Below, piece after piece: positions 47,139-55,878 of a DNA stretch of 64,000 nucleotides. The stretch lies in NCBI RefSeq assembly GCF_013201665.1, contig NZ_CP053840.1, positions 744,001 through 808,000 of the forward strand, read 5' to 3'. Positions within the stretch are counted from its first letter, which is position 1. The number at the start of each line of letters is the position of its first letter. Made by a program: the position numbers and the translations under genes. This DNA is from Arcobacter venerupis. Lineage in GTDB: Bacteria; Campylobacterota; Campylobacteria; Campylobacterales; Arcobacteraceae. The notes beneath the pieces are model-generated. The model was not told the origin of the DNA. It ran no database searches and saw nothing but the letters and a program-made list of their open reading frames with translations.

Positions 47139-48185
47139 ATGGCTGGTGCAACTCCAAAATTAATTAAAGAACTAAGAGAAATGACTGGTGCAGGTATGCT
47201 TGATTGCAAAAATGCACTTAACGAAACTGATGGCGATTTAGAAAAAGCAGTTCAAGCTTTAAGAGAAGCTGGACTTGGGAAAGCTGCTAAAAAAGCTGGA
47301 AATGTTGCTGCTGAAGGTGTTGTTGCTGTTAAAGTTAACGCTGATAATACAATAGCTACAATGTTAGAGTTAAATGCACAAACAGATTTCGTTGCTAAAA
47401 ATGAAAATTTCCTTAATTTAACGCAAGAGATTTTATCTCATGCTCAAGCTAATAATATTGTTGATGCTGAAACTTTAGTTGCATCTACTATTAATGGAAT
47501 GGCTTTCTCAGAGTTTTTAAATGGTAAAATCGCTACAATCGGTGAAAACTTAGTTGCAAGAAAATTAGTTTCTGTATCTGGTACAGTTGTAAATGGTTAT
47601 GTTCATACAAATGGTAGAGTTGGAGTTTTATTAGCTGCAACTTGTGATGAAGCAGCTAAAGATAAAACTTCTGCTTTATTAAAATCATTAGCAATGCATG
47701 CATCTGCAATGAAGCCAACTGTTATTTCTTATACTGATTTAGATCCTGAATTTGTAGATTCTGAAAACAGAGCAATCGTTGCAGAAATCATAGCTGATAA
47801 CGATGAGTTAAAAAGATTAGGAAAACCATTAAAAAATATTCCTGATTTTGTTTCTAGATCTCAATTAACAGAGTCTGCAATTGCTAATGCAAAAGCTGCT
47901 TTTGAAGCTGAATTAAAAGAACAAGGTAAACCAGAAAAAATTTGGGCTAATATTATCCCTGGAAAAATCGAAAGATATATTACAGATAATACTCAATTAG
48001 ACGGTAGATTTGCTTTATTATCTCAAGCTTATGTAATGAATGATAAATTAACTGTTGAGCAAGCAATTGCTGAAGTTGATGCATCAATCAAAATTACTGA
48101 GTACATTAGATTTGAACTTGGTGAAGGTATTGAAAAAGTAGAAGAAGATTTCGCAGCTGAAGTTGCAAAACAAATGGGAAAATAA
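47139..48185 (+). CDS. tsf: Elongation factor Ts
   Basis: 348 residues, the longer Campylobacterota form. It restores EF-Tu by nucleotide exchange. The N-terminal UBA-like motif (IKELREMTGAGMLDCKNAL) and AQTDFVAKNENF are both seen. It starts 2 bp after rpsB. Confidence 0.98.
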   Translation: MAGATPKLIKELREMTGAGMLDCKNALNETDGDLEKAVQALREAGLGKAAKKAGNVAAEGVVAVKVNADNTIATMLELNAQTDFVAKNENFLNLTQEILSHAQANNIVDAETLVASTINGMAFSEFLNGKIATIGENLVARKLVSVSGTVVNGYVHTNGRVGVLLAATCDEAAKDKTSALLKSLAMHASAMKPTVISYTDLDPEFVDSENRAIVAEIIADNDELKRLGKPLKNIPDFVSRSQLTESAIANAKAAFEAELKEQGKPEKIWANIIPGKIERYITDNTQLDGRFALLSQAYVMNDKLTVEQAIAEVDASIKITEYIRFELGEGIEKVEEDFAAEVAKQMGK

Positions 48186-48226
48186 TCGTAGTTTCATAAC
48201 TATGTAAAATAAAAAAGGAAGATGTA

Positions 48227-48910
48227 ATGAGTGAAGCTAATAAAATGGAGGCACTCATTGCAGATGACTTTTTACTACAAGCTAAAAACTTATCTCATAA
48301 ATTTGATTATGAGCTTTTTAATAATATAAACTTATCTCTATCTAAAAAAGAATCAATTGCAATTATAGGTACAAGTGGAAGTGGAAAATCAACACTTTTA
48401 AATATTTTGTCTTCTCTTTTAAAACCATCAACAGGTACTGTTGTTTTTAAAAGTAAAGATATGTATTCTTTAAATCAGAATCAATTATTAAAAATTAGAA
48501 GAGAAGATTTTGGAATAATTTTTCAAGCTCACTATCTATTCCGTGGATTTTCTGCTATTGAAAATCTCGAAATTGCTACACTTTTAAGTGGTGAGGATAT
48601 TGACAAAAATCTATTAAAAGAGTTAAATATAGATTACGTAATAAATCAAGGTGTAGGTGAATTAAGTGGTGGTCAACAACAAAGACTTTCAATAGCAAGA
48701 GTTATGACAAAAAAACCAAGAATTATTTTCGCTGATGAACCAACTGGAAATTTAGATAAAGATACTGCAAATATTGTAATGAATACCTTATTTAAATATA
48801 TAAAAAATAATGATGCTGGTTTAATACTCGTAACACATGAGCATGAGTTAGCTATGAAATGTGATAAAGTTTATAAGTTACAAGATTTAGTATTGCAGGA
48901 GATAAAGTGA
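48227..48910 (+). CDS. ABC transporter ATPase, LolD/MacB-like, orphan
   Basis: 227 residues. Walker A GTSGSGKST, Q loop in FGIIFQAHYLF, signature LSGGQQQR, Walker B IIFADEPTGNLD, H loop LVTHEHE. The sequence resembles the lipoprotein- or antimicrobial-peptide-type LolD/MacB ATPases. No permease gene is adjacent. It is 41 bp after tsf and its stop overlaps the acidic protein start by 4 bp, so it is expressed with gmk and the translation genes. Confidence 0.88.
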   Translation: MSEANKMEALIADDFLLQAKNLSHKFDYELFNNINLSLSKKESIAIIGTSGSGKSTLLNILSSLLKPSTGTVVFKSKDMYSLNQNQLLKIRREDFGIIFQAHYLFRGFSAIENLEIATLLSGEDIDKNLLKELNIDYVINQGVGELSGGQQQRLSIARVMTKKPRIIFADEPTGNLDKDTANIVMNTLFKYIKNNDAGLILVTHEHELAMKCDKVYKLQDLVLQEIK

Positions 48911-49719
48911 CTATATTATTAATATGTGATGCTGCAATAATTGAACATATTTTTGTATTAGTTTGTAAAAGACTAAATATTAAATTATCGATTCAAAAAA
49001 CAAATAGTGTTAACGAAAAATTTGATTTAATTATTATTGATCAAAGTTTTATTGATGATAAATTTAACACTATAAAACAATTTTCTAAAAAATTAGGTGC
49101 AATAAGTTCAGAAGAGTTGCCTTTTGATAAATCAAGAGATTTTATAATTCCAAGACCTTTTTTACCTACAAAATTAGAAGCAATTTTAGCAGAACAAATA
49201 GTTATAATAAAAGAAGATAATGAAAAAGAAAAAAACTCTGTTTCATCAAAACCTTTTGTAAATCATTATAGTGAAGATGAAGATGTAATTATTCCAATTA
49301 CAACTAAATATATTGAGCAGATGGATGATAATCAAGAAAATGATTTTGAAGATGAATTTCCTAATGAAGAAGAAGATGAAAGTATTGTTAGTTCATCAGA
49401 ATTTCATATGGGTGGAATTTTAGACCATAGTGAATTAAGTAAAATAAATAATATTTTAAGAGAAGATAATATTCAAAATGAAATCAATTTAGAAAAAAAT
49501 GATTGGAAAGATATTTCTGCAATAATAGATGATGCCTTAGATGAAGTTAAAGAATATGAGTTTGATTTATCTTCTCCACCTGTTAAACCTTATAATTTAG
49601 TACTGAGTGATTTTAATATTAATGAATTAAGACCCTTATTGGAGAAATTTGATCAAACTGTAATTGATAAACTTTCAAGTGGTGAAAGTGTTGATATTAG
49701 ATTAAGTTTGAAGGATTAA
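48907..49719 (+). CDS. Acidic protein with pseudo-receiver N-terminus, upstream of gmk
   Basis: 270 residues. Residues 1-100 resemble a receiver fold (LLICDAAII, LIIIDQ, IPRPFLPTKL) but lack the normal phospho-Asp/Lys set. The middle (110-190) is very acidic (EDEFPNEEEDES) and probably disordered. The C-terminal ~70 residues are a predicted helical domain. A poly-acidic gene next to gmk also occurs in Helicobacter (as I recall), so a phylum-specific role, perhaps in polar or flagellar organisation, is possible but not shown. Confidence 0.65.
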   Translation: MTILLICDAAIIEHIFVLVCKRLNIKLSIQKTNSVNEKFDLIIIDQSFIDDKFNTIKQFSKKLGAISSEELPFDKSRDFIIPRPFLPTKLEAILAEQIVIIKEDNEKEKNSVSSKPFVNHYSEDEDVIIPITTKYIEQMDDNQENDFEDEFPNEEEDESIVSSSEFHMGGILDHSELSKINNILREDNIQNEINLEKNDWKDISAIIDDALDEVKEYEFDLSSPPVKPYNLVLSDFNINELRPLLEKFDQTVIDKLSSGESVDIRLSLKD

Positions 49720-49721
49720 AT

Positions 49722-50342
49722 TTGATAAAAGAAAAAAAAGGTGCAATTTTAATACTTTCAGGTCCAAGCGGTTGTGGAAAATCTACTTTATTAAAAGAAG
49801 TGTATAAAGATATTGACGATTATTATTTCTCTATTTCAACAACAACAAGAGCTCCTAGAGTTGGAGAAGTAAATGGAATTGATTACTTTTTTGTTACAAA
49901 AGAAGAATTTGAAAAAGATATTCAAAATGATGATTTTTTAGAATATGCAAAAGTCCATGATAACTATTATGGAACTTCATTAAAACCTATAAATAAAGCT
50001 TTAGCAGAGGGAAAACTTGTAATATTTGATATAGATGTTCAAGGCCATGAGATTGTACGAAATAAACTTGATTCTATAGTTACTTCTGTTTTTATTACAA
50101 CTCCATCTTTAGAAGTTTTAGAAACAAGATTAAATAGTAGAAATACTGATAGTCTTGAAATTATTGAAAAAAGAATTAAAAATGCAAAAGGTGAAGTGGA
50201 GTATTTTCAAGATTATGATTATTTAATAATCAATGATGATCTTCAAACAGCTGCAAAACAGTTGGTTTGTATTGCAAATATTACAAGAATAAAAAGTACA
50301 CTTTTTGAGAAAAAGAACATTGTATCAAGTTGGTTAAATTAA
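49722..50342 (+). CDS. gmk: Guanylate kinase
   Basis: 206 residues. It turns GMP into GDP. P-loop LSGPSGCGKST, GMP-binding TTRAPRVGEVNGIDYFF, and the R-rich lid (SRNTDSLEIIEKRI) are complete. Its start is 2 bp after the acidic gene. Its stop is only 2 bp from that of the convergent GGDEF/EAL gene, so transcripts of the two overlap. Confidence 0.97.
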   Translation: MIKEKKGAILILSGPSGCGKSTLLKEVYKDIDDYYFSISTTTRAPRVGEVNGIDYFFVTKEEFEKDIQNDDFLEYAKVHDNYYGTSLKPINKALAEGKLVIFDIDVQGHEIVRNKLDSIVTSVFITTPSLEVLETRLNSRNTDSLEIIEKRIKNAKGEVEYFQDYDYLIINDDLQTAAKQLVCIANITRIKSTLFEKKNIVSSWLN

Positions 50343-50344
50343 CC

Positions 50345-51967
50345 TTACTTGATTGAATCGTAACTAAGAGGTTTATCAAAGTAATAACCTTGACAATAAT
50401 CTATATTTAACTCTTTTATTTTATTATAAATATCTTCATCAGACACATATTCAGCAACTGTTTTTACTTTAAATTCTTTTGAAAAGTTTGCAATTGTATT
50501 TACTATTATTTCTAAATCTTTTGAACTATTAATTCTTTCAATTAATGAACCATCAATTTTAACAAAGTCAATATCCAATAAAGTTAATAGATTAAAGTTT
50601 GAATATCCAGCACCAAAATCATCTACTCCAACTATACAATCAAATTTTTTTATTTCAGCAATAAATTTTGCAACTTCATTAAAGTCTGAAATCTCTTCTG
50701 ATTCAAGTATTTCAAATTCAAGGAATTCTGTGAAGTCTTTATTTTGTTCTAGTATTTCATAAATAAATGCAGTTGTTTCTTCATTTGCAATATCATCAAA
50801 TGATATATTTACAGAGACTCTCTTATTTTTATTTTTAATTAATTTAAAAGCATCTTGAATAACAATTTTTATAATATTTGGATAAAGTTTTGTTTTTTTA
50901 GCAACATTTATAAAATGAAATGGAGCAATTTCAACACCTTCTTTTGTGATATATCTAATAAGTGCTTCATATTTGTGAACTTCTTTTGTTTTTGTGTCAA
51001 CAATAGGTTGGAAATATGCTTGGAATAAATTTTCTCTAAAACCAACTTTTAACTGTTTTACCCATTTGATATTCTCTTCAAAAGATTGTTGAATTTTAAA
51101 TGATTCGTTATAAATCATTATTCTTTGAAGTTTTGTTCTTGCATAATTAATTACTCTTTGTGAGTATTTAAATGCTCTTGCTCCATCACCTTGTGCAATT
51201 CCAATAGTAATATTTATATCAATTTCATCTTCATCAATAAGTAAAGATTCTTTTTCAATTTTATCTGCAAATGTTTTACAAAGATTGTAAAACTCATTTA
51301 CATCTTGATTATGTTTTCTTGAAACGATAGTAAATTTATCAGCTTCAATTCTGTAAACAACATAATCTTCATCATTAAAATAGGTTTTTAATTTATTTGC
51401 AAGTTCAAATAAAATTGTATCTCCTATTTTTTCACCAAATAAATCATTTACTGTTGAAAATTCATCAATATCCAATAAAGCCATTAAGTCAATATCATTT
51501 TCATCTAAATCTTTTTTTAATTTATTTCTATTTGGCAGATTTGTGAGTTTATCAGTATATAAATCTTTTAATTCATGGTAAATTAATGATTGAGACATTA
51601 CTTGCAAAAGTTTCGCAATATCAATAGGTTTTAAAACATATTTATCAATTCCAATATCAATGGCTTCTAGTAAATACTCTTTATTTGAAAATGCAGTTGC
51701 TACAATAATTGGAATATTTAGGTTGATTTTTTTTATCTCTTTTACCATATCTAAACCATTTAAAATAGGCATATTTACATCTGTAATAATTAAATCTATT
51801 TCGTTTTCATGTTCTTTAAAAAGCTCTAGTCCTTCTTGTCCATTTTGAGCTACATATTGTTTTTTGGTGAAGCCTTTTAAAATTTGATGGGTAACTTCTC
51901 TTAAATCCTTTTCATCTTCGGCATATAAAATAGTTATATTTTTTAGTATTGAAATATTGTTTATCAT
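50345..51967 (-). CDS. Receiver-GGDEF-EAL protein, probable c-di-GMP phosphodiesterase
   Basis: 540 residues from ATG at 51967; a TTG six codons earlier is less likely because GGAGAG fits as ribosome site for the ATG. Order: receiver (about 5-120, with Asp in LIITDVNMP and Lys in VLKPID), a GGDEF domain whose signature is changed to EADKF, so cyclase activity is unlikely, then an EAL domain with EALIR, FEILESEE, DDFGAGYSNF, VKIDG, AEYV and CQGYYF, all key residues kept. It should hydrolyse c-di-GMP when its receiver is phosphorylated. Confidence 0.9.
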   Translation of the reverse strand: MINNISILKNITILYAEDEKDLREVTHQILKGFTKKQYVAQNGQEGLELFKEHENEIDLIITDVNMPILNGLDMVKEIKKINLNIPIIVATAFSNKEYLLEAIDIGIDKYVLKPIDIAKLLQVMSQSLIYHELKDLYTDKLTNLPNRNKLKKDLDENDIDLMALLDIDEFSTVNDLFGEKIGDTILFELANKLKTYFNDEDYVVYRIEADKFTIVSRKHNQDVNEFYNLCKTFADKIEKESLLIDEDEIDINITIGIAQGDGARAFKYSQRVINYARTKLQRIMIYNESFKIQQSFEENIKWVKQLKVGFRENLFQAYFQPIVDTKTKEVHKYEALIRYITKEGVEIAPFHFINVAKKTKLYPNIIKIVIQDAFKLIKNKNKRVSVNISFDDIANEETTAFIYEILEQNKDFTEFLEFEILESEEISDFNEVAKFIAEIKKFDCIVGVDDFGAGYSNFNLLTLLDIDFVKIDGSLIERINSSKDLEIIVNTIANFSKEFKVKTVAEYVSDEDIYNKIKELNIDYCQGYYFDKPLSYDSIK

Positions 51968-51996
51968 TATTAAGACTCTCTCCAAAATTATTAAGA

Positions 51997-52002
51997 TATA
52001 AT
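51997..52002 (+). promoter_or_regulatory. -10 box of ccoI-ccoS
   Basis: TATAAT (AAGATATAATATC context) 66 bases before the TTG start of ccoI; a second CATAAT lies 12 bases further on. Confidence 0.45.
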
Positions 52003-52067
52003 ATCATAATAAAGCATAATATCTAAATAATCATATGTATTGTTTTTAGAGCATAGTAGGAGTTTTT

Positions 52068-54506
52068 TTGTCGAAAATTAAGTGTAATCATTGTCACTTA
52101 GAATTTAGTGAAAATGTGATGATAAAAGAGGGTGATTTAAATTTTTGTTGTAAAGGATGTCAAGGTGTTTATCATATTTTAAAAGATGATGGACTGGAAT
52201 CTTTTTACGATAAGTTAGGAAATAAGACACTTGCACCTCCTTTAAAAATTATAAATGATGATGTGACTAAATTTGATTCAAAAAACTTTTTAGATAATTA
52301 TGTAAGTGTTACAAAAGATGGATTTTCTCAAATTGACTTAATTATTGAAGGAATTCATTGTGCTGCTTGTGTTTGGTTAAATGAAAAAGTTTTATACGAA
52401 ACAAAAGGAATAATTGAAGCAAATATAAATTTTACTTCAAATAAAGCCAGAATTGTTTGGGATGAAGAGAAATTAAAACTTTCAGAGATTATTTTAAAAA
52501 TTAGAGCTATTGGTTATAACGCATATGCTTATGATTCAAGTGTAGCAGATGAACAAGCTTCAAAGGCTAAAAGAGACTATTTTATTCGCATGATGGTTGC
52601 AGTTATTGCAAGTATGAATATTATGATGTTAAGTGTTGCCAAATATACTGGGTTTTTTACAGGAATCTCTGAAGAAGTAAAAAATATGATTCACATAGGA
52701 GAATTTTTACTTTCAACACCAGTTTTATTTTATAGTGGATGGATATTTTTCAAAGGTGGATATTACGGATTAAAAAATCGTATGGTAAATATGGATTTTT
52801 TAGTGGCTTCAGGTTCAACACTTACTTATGTTTATTCAATGTTTATTCTCTTTGGCGCAAAGGGTGAGAGTTATTTTGACTCCGTTGCTATGATTATTAC
52901 TTTTGTTCTTGTTGGAAAATATTTGGAAGTAATTGGTAAAAAGTCAGCTGTTGATACCTTAGATAAAATAAAATCAAGTTTGCCACTTGAAGCTGTTGTT
53001 ATTGAAAATAACATTAAAAAAACTGTTGCACTTAATAGCATTAAATTAGGTGATATTATTGAAATGAGAGCTGGTGAGAAAGTTCCAGTTGATGGAATAA
53101 TCACAAAAGGTGAAGGATTCTTTGATGAATCAACACTCACAGGTGAATCAATTCCAGTATATAAAAAAGTTGGTGATACAGTATTTAGTGGAACAATAAA
53201 TAGTAATGCGTTAATAGAATTTGAAGTTACAAAAGATTTTAGAAATTCTACATTTTCATCTATTGTTACGCTTTTGGAAGACTCTTTAAATTCAAAACCA
53301 AAAATACAGACAAAAGCAGCAGAAATTTCAAAATATTTTACAGTTACAATTTTGTCTTTAGCCCTAACTACTTTTTTAGTTTGGTATTTCTTTGGAGTTG
53401 ATTTAGGTTTTAATTATTCAGGAGCAAATCATTTTGAAAAGTCATTTATTGTAGCTGTTTCAGTTATAGTAATTGCTTGTCCTTGTGCTTTAGCACTTGC
53501 AACTCCAATGGCTAGTTTAGTTGGTATTTCTGAACTTGCAAAAAAAGGACTTCTATTTAAAGAAGCAAAATTCATTGAGTCTTTAGCTGTTGCAAATACA
53601 GTTGTTTTTGATAAAACAGGAACTTTGACTAAGGGTGAATTAAATGTTGCAAAAATGAAGATTTTAGATGATAATATCCATAAATTAAATCTTTTATACT
53701 CTTTATTAGCAGCTTCTACACATCCTGTAAGTTGTTCAATAAAAAAACATTTAGAAACAAAATATGAATTAACAGAAAAAAAACTAGATAACGTAAAAAA
53801 CATTGAAGCAAAAGGTATGAGTGCCAGTTATACAAATGTAGATGGAAAATCTTTTGAGCTTTTAGGTGGAAATGTAGAACTATTAAAAGAGAATGAAATT
53901 TATTATAAATTTGATTCAAATAAAACAGTTTATTTATTTACTATAAATAAAAGAGTAATTGCAAGTTTTGAACTAGAAGATGAAATAAAAGATAATGCAA
54001 AAGATTTAGTAGATTTTTTACAAGATAAAAATATTGAAGTTGTAATGTTAACTGGCGATAATGAAAATGTTGCTTCAAATATTGCTAAACAATTAGGAAT
54101 TAAAAAGTATTTCTCTTTTCAAACACCAGTTTCAAAAGCAAATTATATAAAAGAGTTAAAAAAAGAGAATAAAGTAGTTGTTATGGTTGGAGATGGAGTA
54201 AATGATAGTGTTGCTTTAAGTAATGCAGATGTTGCAATCGCAATGGGAAATTCAGCAGATGTTTCTTTAGCAATTTCAGATATAGTGTTATTAAATTCAT
54301 CTTTAACTTCATTAAAAGATGCTTTTATTATTTCAAGAAAAACATATAAATTTATAAAACAAAATTTGACACTTTCTTTGATTTATAATACAGTTACAAT
54401 TCCTTTAGCAATGGCAGGTCTTGTAATACCATTATTTGCAGCTCTTTCAATGAGTTTAAGTTCATTAATGGTTGTATTAAATTCACTTAGAATAAAAATG
54501 AAATAA
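52068..54506 (+). CDS. ccoI: Copper-transporting P-type ATPase for cbb3 oxidase assembly (CcoI/FixI type)
   Basis: 812 residues from TTG at 52068 (TAGGAG ribosome site 6 bases before). A cysteine-rich N-terminus (CNHC, CCKGC), an HMA domain with GIHCAAC, eight membrane helices, the CPC metal site in VIACPCALALATP, TGES loop, phosphorylated DKTGTLT and GDGVND. The family supplies copper to the cbb3 oxidase. The next gene is ccoS, confirming this function. Confidence 0.93.
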   Translation: MSKIKCNHCHLEFSENVMIKEGDLNFCCKGCQGVYHILKDDGLESFYDKLGNKTLAPPLKIINDDVTKFDSKNFLDNYVSVTKDGFSQIDLIIEGIHCAACVWLNEKVLYETKGIIEANINFTSNKARIVWDEEKLKLSEIILKIRAIGYNAYAYDSSVADEQASKAKRDYFIRMMVAVIASMNIMMLSVAKYTGFFTGISEEVKNMIHIGEFLLSTPVLFYSGWIFFKGGYYGLKNRMVNMDFLVASGSTLTYVYSMFILFGAKGESYFDSVAMIITFVLVGKYLEVIGKKSAVDTLDKIKSSLPLEAVVIENNIKKTVALNSIKLGDIIEMRAGEKVPVDGIITKGEGFFDESTLTGESIPVYKKVGDTVFSGTINSNALIEFEVTKDFRNSTFSSIVTLLEDSLNSKPKIQTKAAEISKYFTVTILSLALTTFLVWYFFGVDLGFNYSGANHFEKSFIVAVSVIVIACPCALALATPMASLVGISELAKKGLLFKEAKFIESLAVANTVVFDKTGTLTKGELNVAKMKILDDNIHKLNLLYSLLAASTHPVSCSIKKHLETKYELTEKKLDNVKNIEAKGMSASYTNVDGKSFELLGGNVELLKENEIYYKFDSNKTVYLFTINKRVIASFELEDEIKDNAKDLVDFLQDKNIEVVMLTGDNENVASNIAKQLGIKKYFSFQTPVSKANYIKELKKENKVVVMVGDGVNDSVALSNADVAIAMGNSADVSLAISDIVLLNSSLTSLKDAFIISRKTYKFIKQNLTLSLIYNTVTIPLAMAGLVIPLFAALSMSLSSLMVVLNSLRIKMK

Positions 54507-54526
54507 AGCTTTTAAAAGGAATAAAA

Positions 54527-54772
54527 ATGATAAATGATACACTTTTTTTTATGTTAATTGTGGGAATTATAATTTCAGCTGGAATGCTGTTTCTTTTTAT
54601 TTGGGCTGCCAAAACAGGACAATTTGATGACTCAAATAAGATTGTAAATGGACTGTTATTTGATAGTGTTGAAGATTTAAATGATGCTATAAATAAAGAA
54701 AAAAGTTTAAAAGATGCAAAAGCTGAAAAATTAGAAAGTGAAAAAGAGAAGTTAAAAAAAGAGGAAAACTAG
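54527..54772 (+). CDS. ccoS: cbb3 oxidase assembly protein CcoS
   Basis: 81 residues. One N-terminal helix (about 8-28), then WAAKTGQFDDSNK, the CcoS family motif, and a charged Lys/Glu tail. It is needed, with CcoI, for cofactor insertion in cbb3-type cytochrome oxidase. It starts 21 bp after ccoI, an operon. Confidence 0.9.
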   Translation: MINDTLFFMLIVGIIISAGMLFLFIWAAKTGQFDDSNKIVNGLLFDSVEDLNDAINKEKSLKDAKAEKLESEKEKLKKEEN

Positions 54773-54793
54773 TCAACTTTCATTGACTAGTTT
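54766..54793. terminator. Terminator between ccoS and the convergent cytochrome c gene
   Basis: AAACTAGTCAA / TTGACTAGTTT around CTTTCA, overlapping the ccoS stop and serving both sides. A-rich before and GAAAAATT after, so no clear T run on plus. Confidence 0.6.
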
Positions 54794-54799
54794 GAAAAA

Positions 54800-55093
54800 T
54801 TATTTCATTGCAGCAATTTGTTTTGCAATATCAGCGATATCAGCGTCAGTTAATTTTGCAACTTGACCTTTCATAACAGCACCCATACCGTGAACATTTA
54901 AAGTTCCAGCTTTATAACCATTTAAAGAAGCAACAGTTTTTGCTTCATCCCAACCTTTAACAATTTCAGATTTACCTAATGCAGCTTTTTCAAAGCTTGC
55001 TCCATGACAAGTAGCACATGCAGCAATTGAAGCAGCTGATAAAGAAGCAGCTGTAGCAGCAGCAAAGATTACTGATAATACGATTTTTTTCAT
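54800..55093 (-). CDS. Small periplasmic c-type cytochrome
   Basis: 97 residues with a signal peptide cut after SLSA (about 20). One heme site CATCH at 26-30, the sixth ligand probably the Met in GMGAVM. The size and end pattern are those of c553-type monohaem class I cytochromes, which bring electrons to the cbb3 oxidase. It is next to ccoI-ccoS, consistent with that. The start has an AAGGAG-type ribosome site. Confidence 0.9.
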   Translation of the reverse strand: MKKIVLSVIFAAATAASLSAASIAACATCHGASFEKAALGKSEIVKGWDEAKTVASLNGYKAGTLNVHGMGAVMKGQVAKLTDADIADIAKQIAAMK

Positions 55094-55278
55094 TTTTTCT
55101 CCTTAAATTTTAGAAAAAATATTTTAGCTTTTTTTTCTTTCTTTAGGCTTAATATTTTTACTTAATTAGTGTAAGTTTTCCTTATAATTGTATATATTTT
55201 GTGAAATATCATTTCATTTTTTTTTGCAAAGATAAAGGCACTTTTTTATATAGTATATTTTTTTTAAAGGCGTATGTA

Positions 55279-55878
55279 TTGAATCAAAAAGTTTTAAATA
55301 TAAATAATCTAAATTTTTATTATAAGAAAGAAAATCCTATTTATAAAGATTTTTCTCTTGAGTTAAAAAAAGGTGAATTAGTAACAATTTTTGGTAAAAG
55401 TGGTAGCGGTAAAACTACTCTCTTTGAGCTTATTTCTGGGAGCTTAAAACCGATAAGTGGAACAATTGAAAAATTAAATATTGCAATGATATTTCAAGAT
55501 CCATATAACTCTTTTCATCCAACATATTCAATATTGGAACAAATAAAAGATATAGTTGGCGATATTCCTCAAAAAGAGTTAGATGAATATTTAAGTAAAT
55601 TAACACTACAAAGAGAAATATTAGATAAAAAAACATATGAATTAAGTGGTGGACAACTTCAAAGATGTTCAATTTTAAGAGCTCTTTTAATGAAGCCAGA
55701 TTTACTTTTGGTTGATGAACCAACATCTGCTTTGGATAATATAATAGCTTATGATGTGATGAAGTTATTAATCACTTTATTAGATAAATGTGCTATTTTG
55801 TTAATAACACACGATTTAGATATGGCTTCGTGGTGTAGCGATAAAATAATAAGGTTAGAAGAAAATGCAAGAAAATAA
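55279..55878 (+). CDS. ABC transporter ATPase, oligopeptide/nickel-type, orphan
   Basis: 199 residues from TTG at 55279, chosen because AAAGG precedes it and the 26 codons before it (from GTG 55201) are Phe-rich and unlike the family. Walker A GKSGSGKTT, Q-loop MIFQDPYNSFHP, signature LSGGQLQRC, Walker B LLLVDEPTSALD, H-loop LITHD. FQDPYNS is typical of DppF/NikE-type ATPases. No permease is nearby. It overlaps hemH by 14 bp. Confidence 0.82.
   Translation: MNQKVLNINNLNFYYKKENPIYKDFSLELKKGELVTIFGKSGSGKTTLFELISGSLKPISGTIEKLNIAMIFQDPYNSFHPTYSILEQIKDIVGDIPQKELDEYLSKLTLQREILDKKTYELSGGQLQRCSILRALLMKPDLLLVDEPTSALDNIIAYDVMKLLITLLDKCAILLITHDLDMASWCSDKIIRLEENARK

Noticed and set aside
53429-53803. 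Minus-strand ORF of 124 codons inside ccoI
   Set aside because: Antisense to the conserved P-type ATPase core (CPC and DKTGT region); no promoter or ribosome site.
54800-55093. Idea that the small cytochrome is a CcoP/CcoO subunit
   Set aside because: Only 97 residues, one CATCH site and no membrane helix beyond the signal peptide; it fits a free c553-type protein.
55201-55278. GTG start 26 codons upstream for the ABC ATPase
   Set aside because: The extra residues are Phe/Lys-rich and unlike the family, while TTG at 55279 has an AAAGG site and matches the usual N-terminus.
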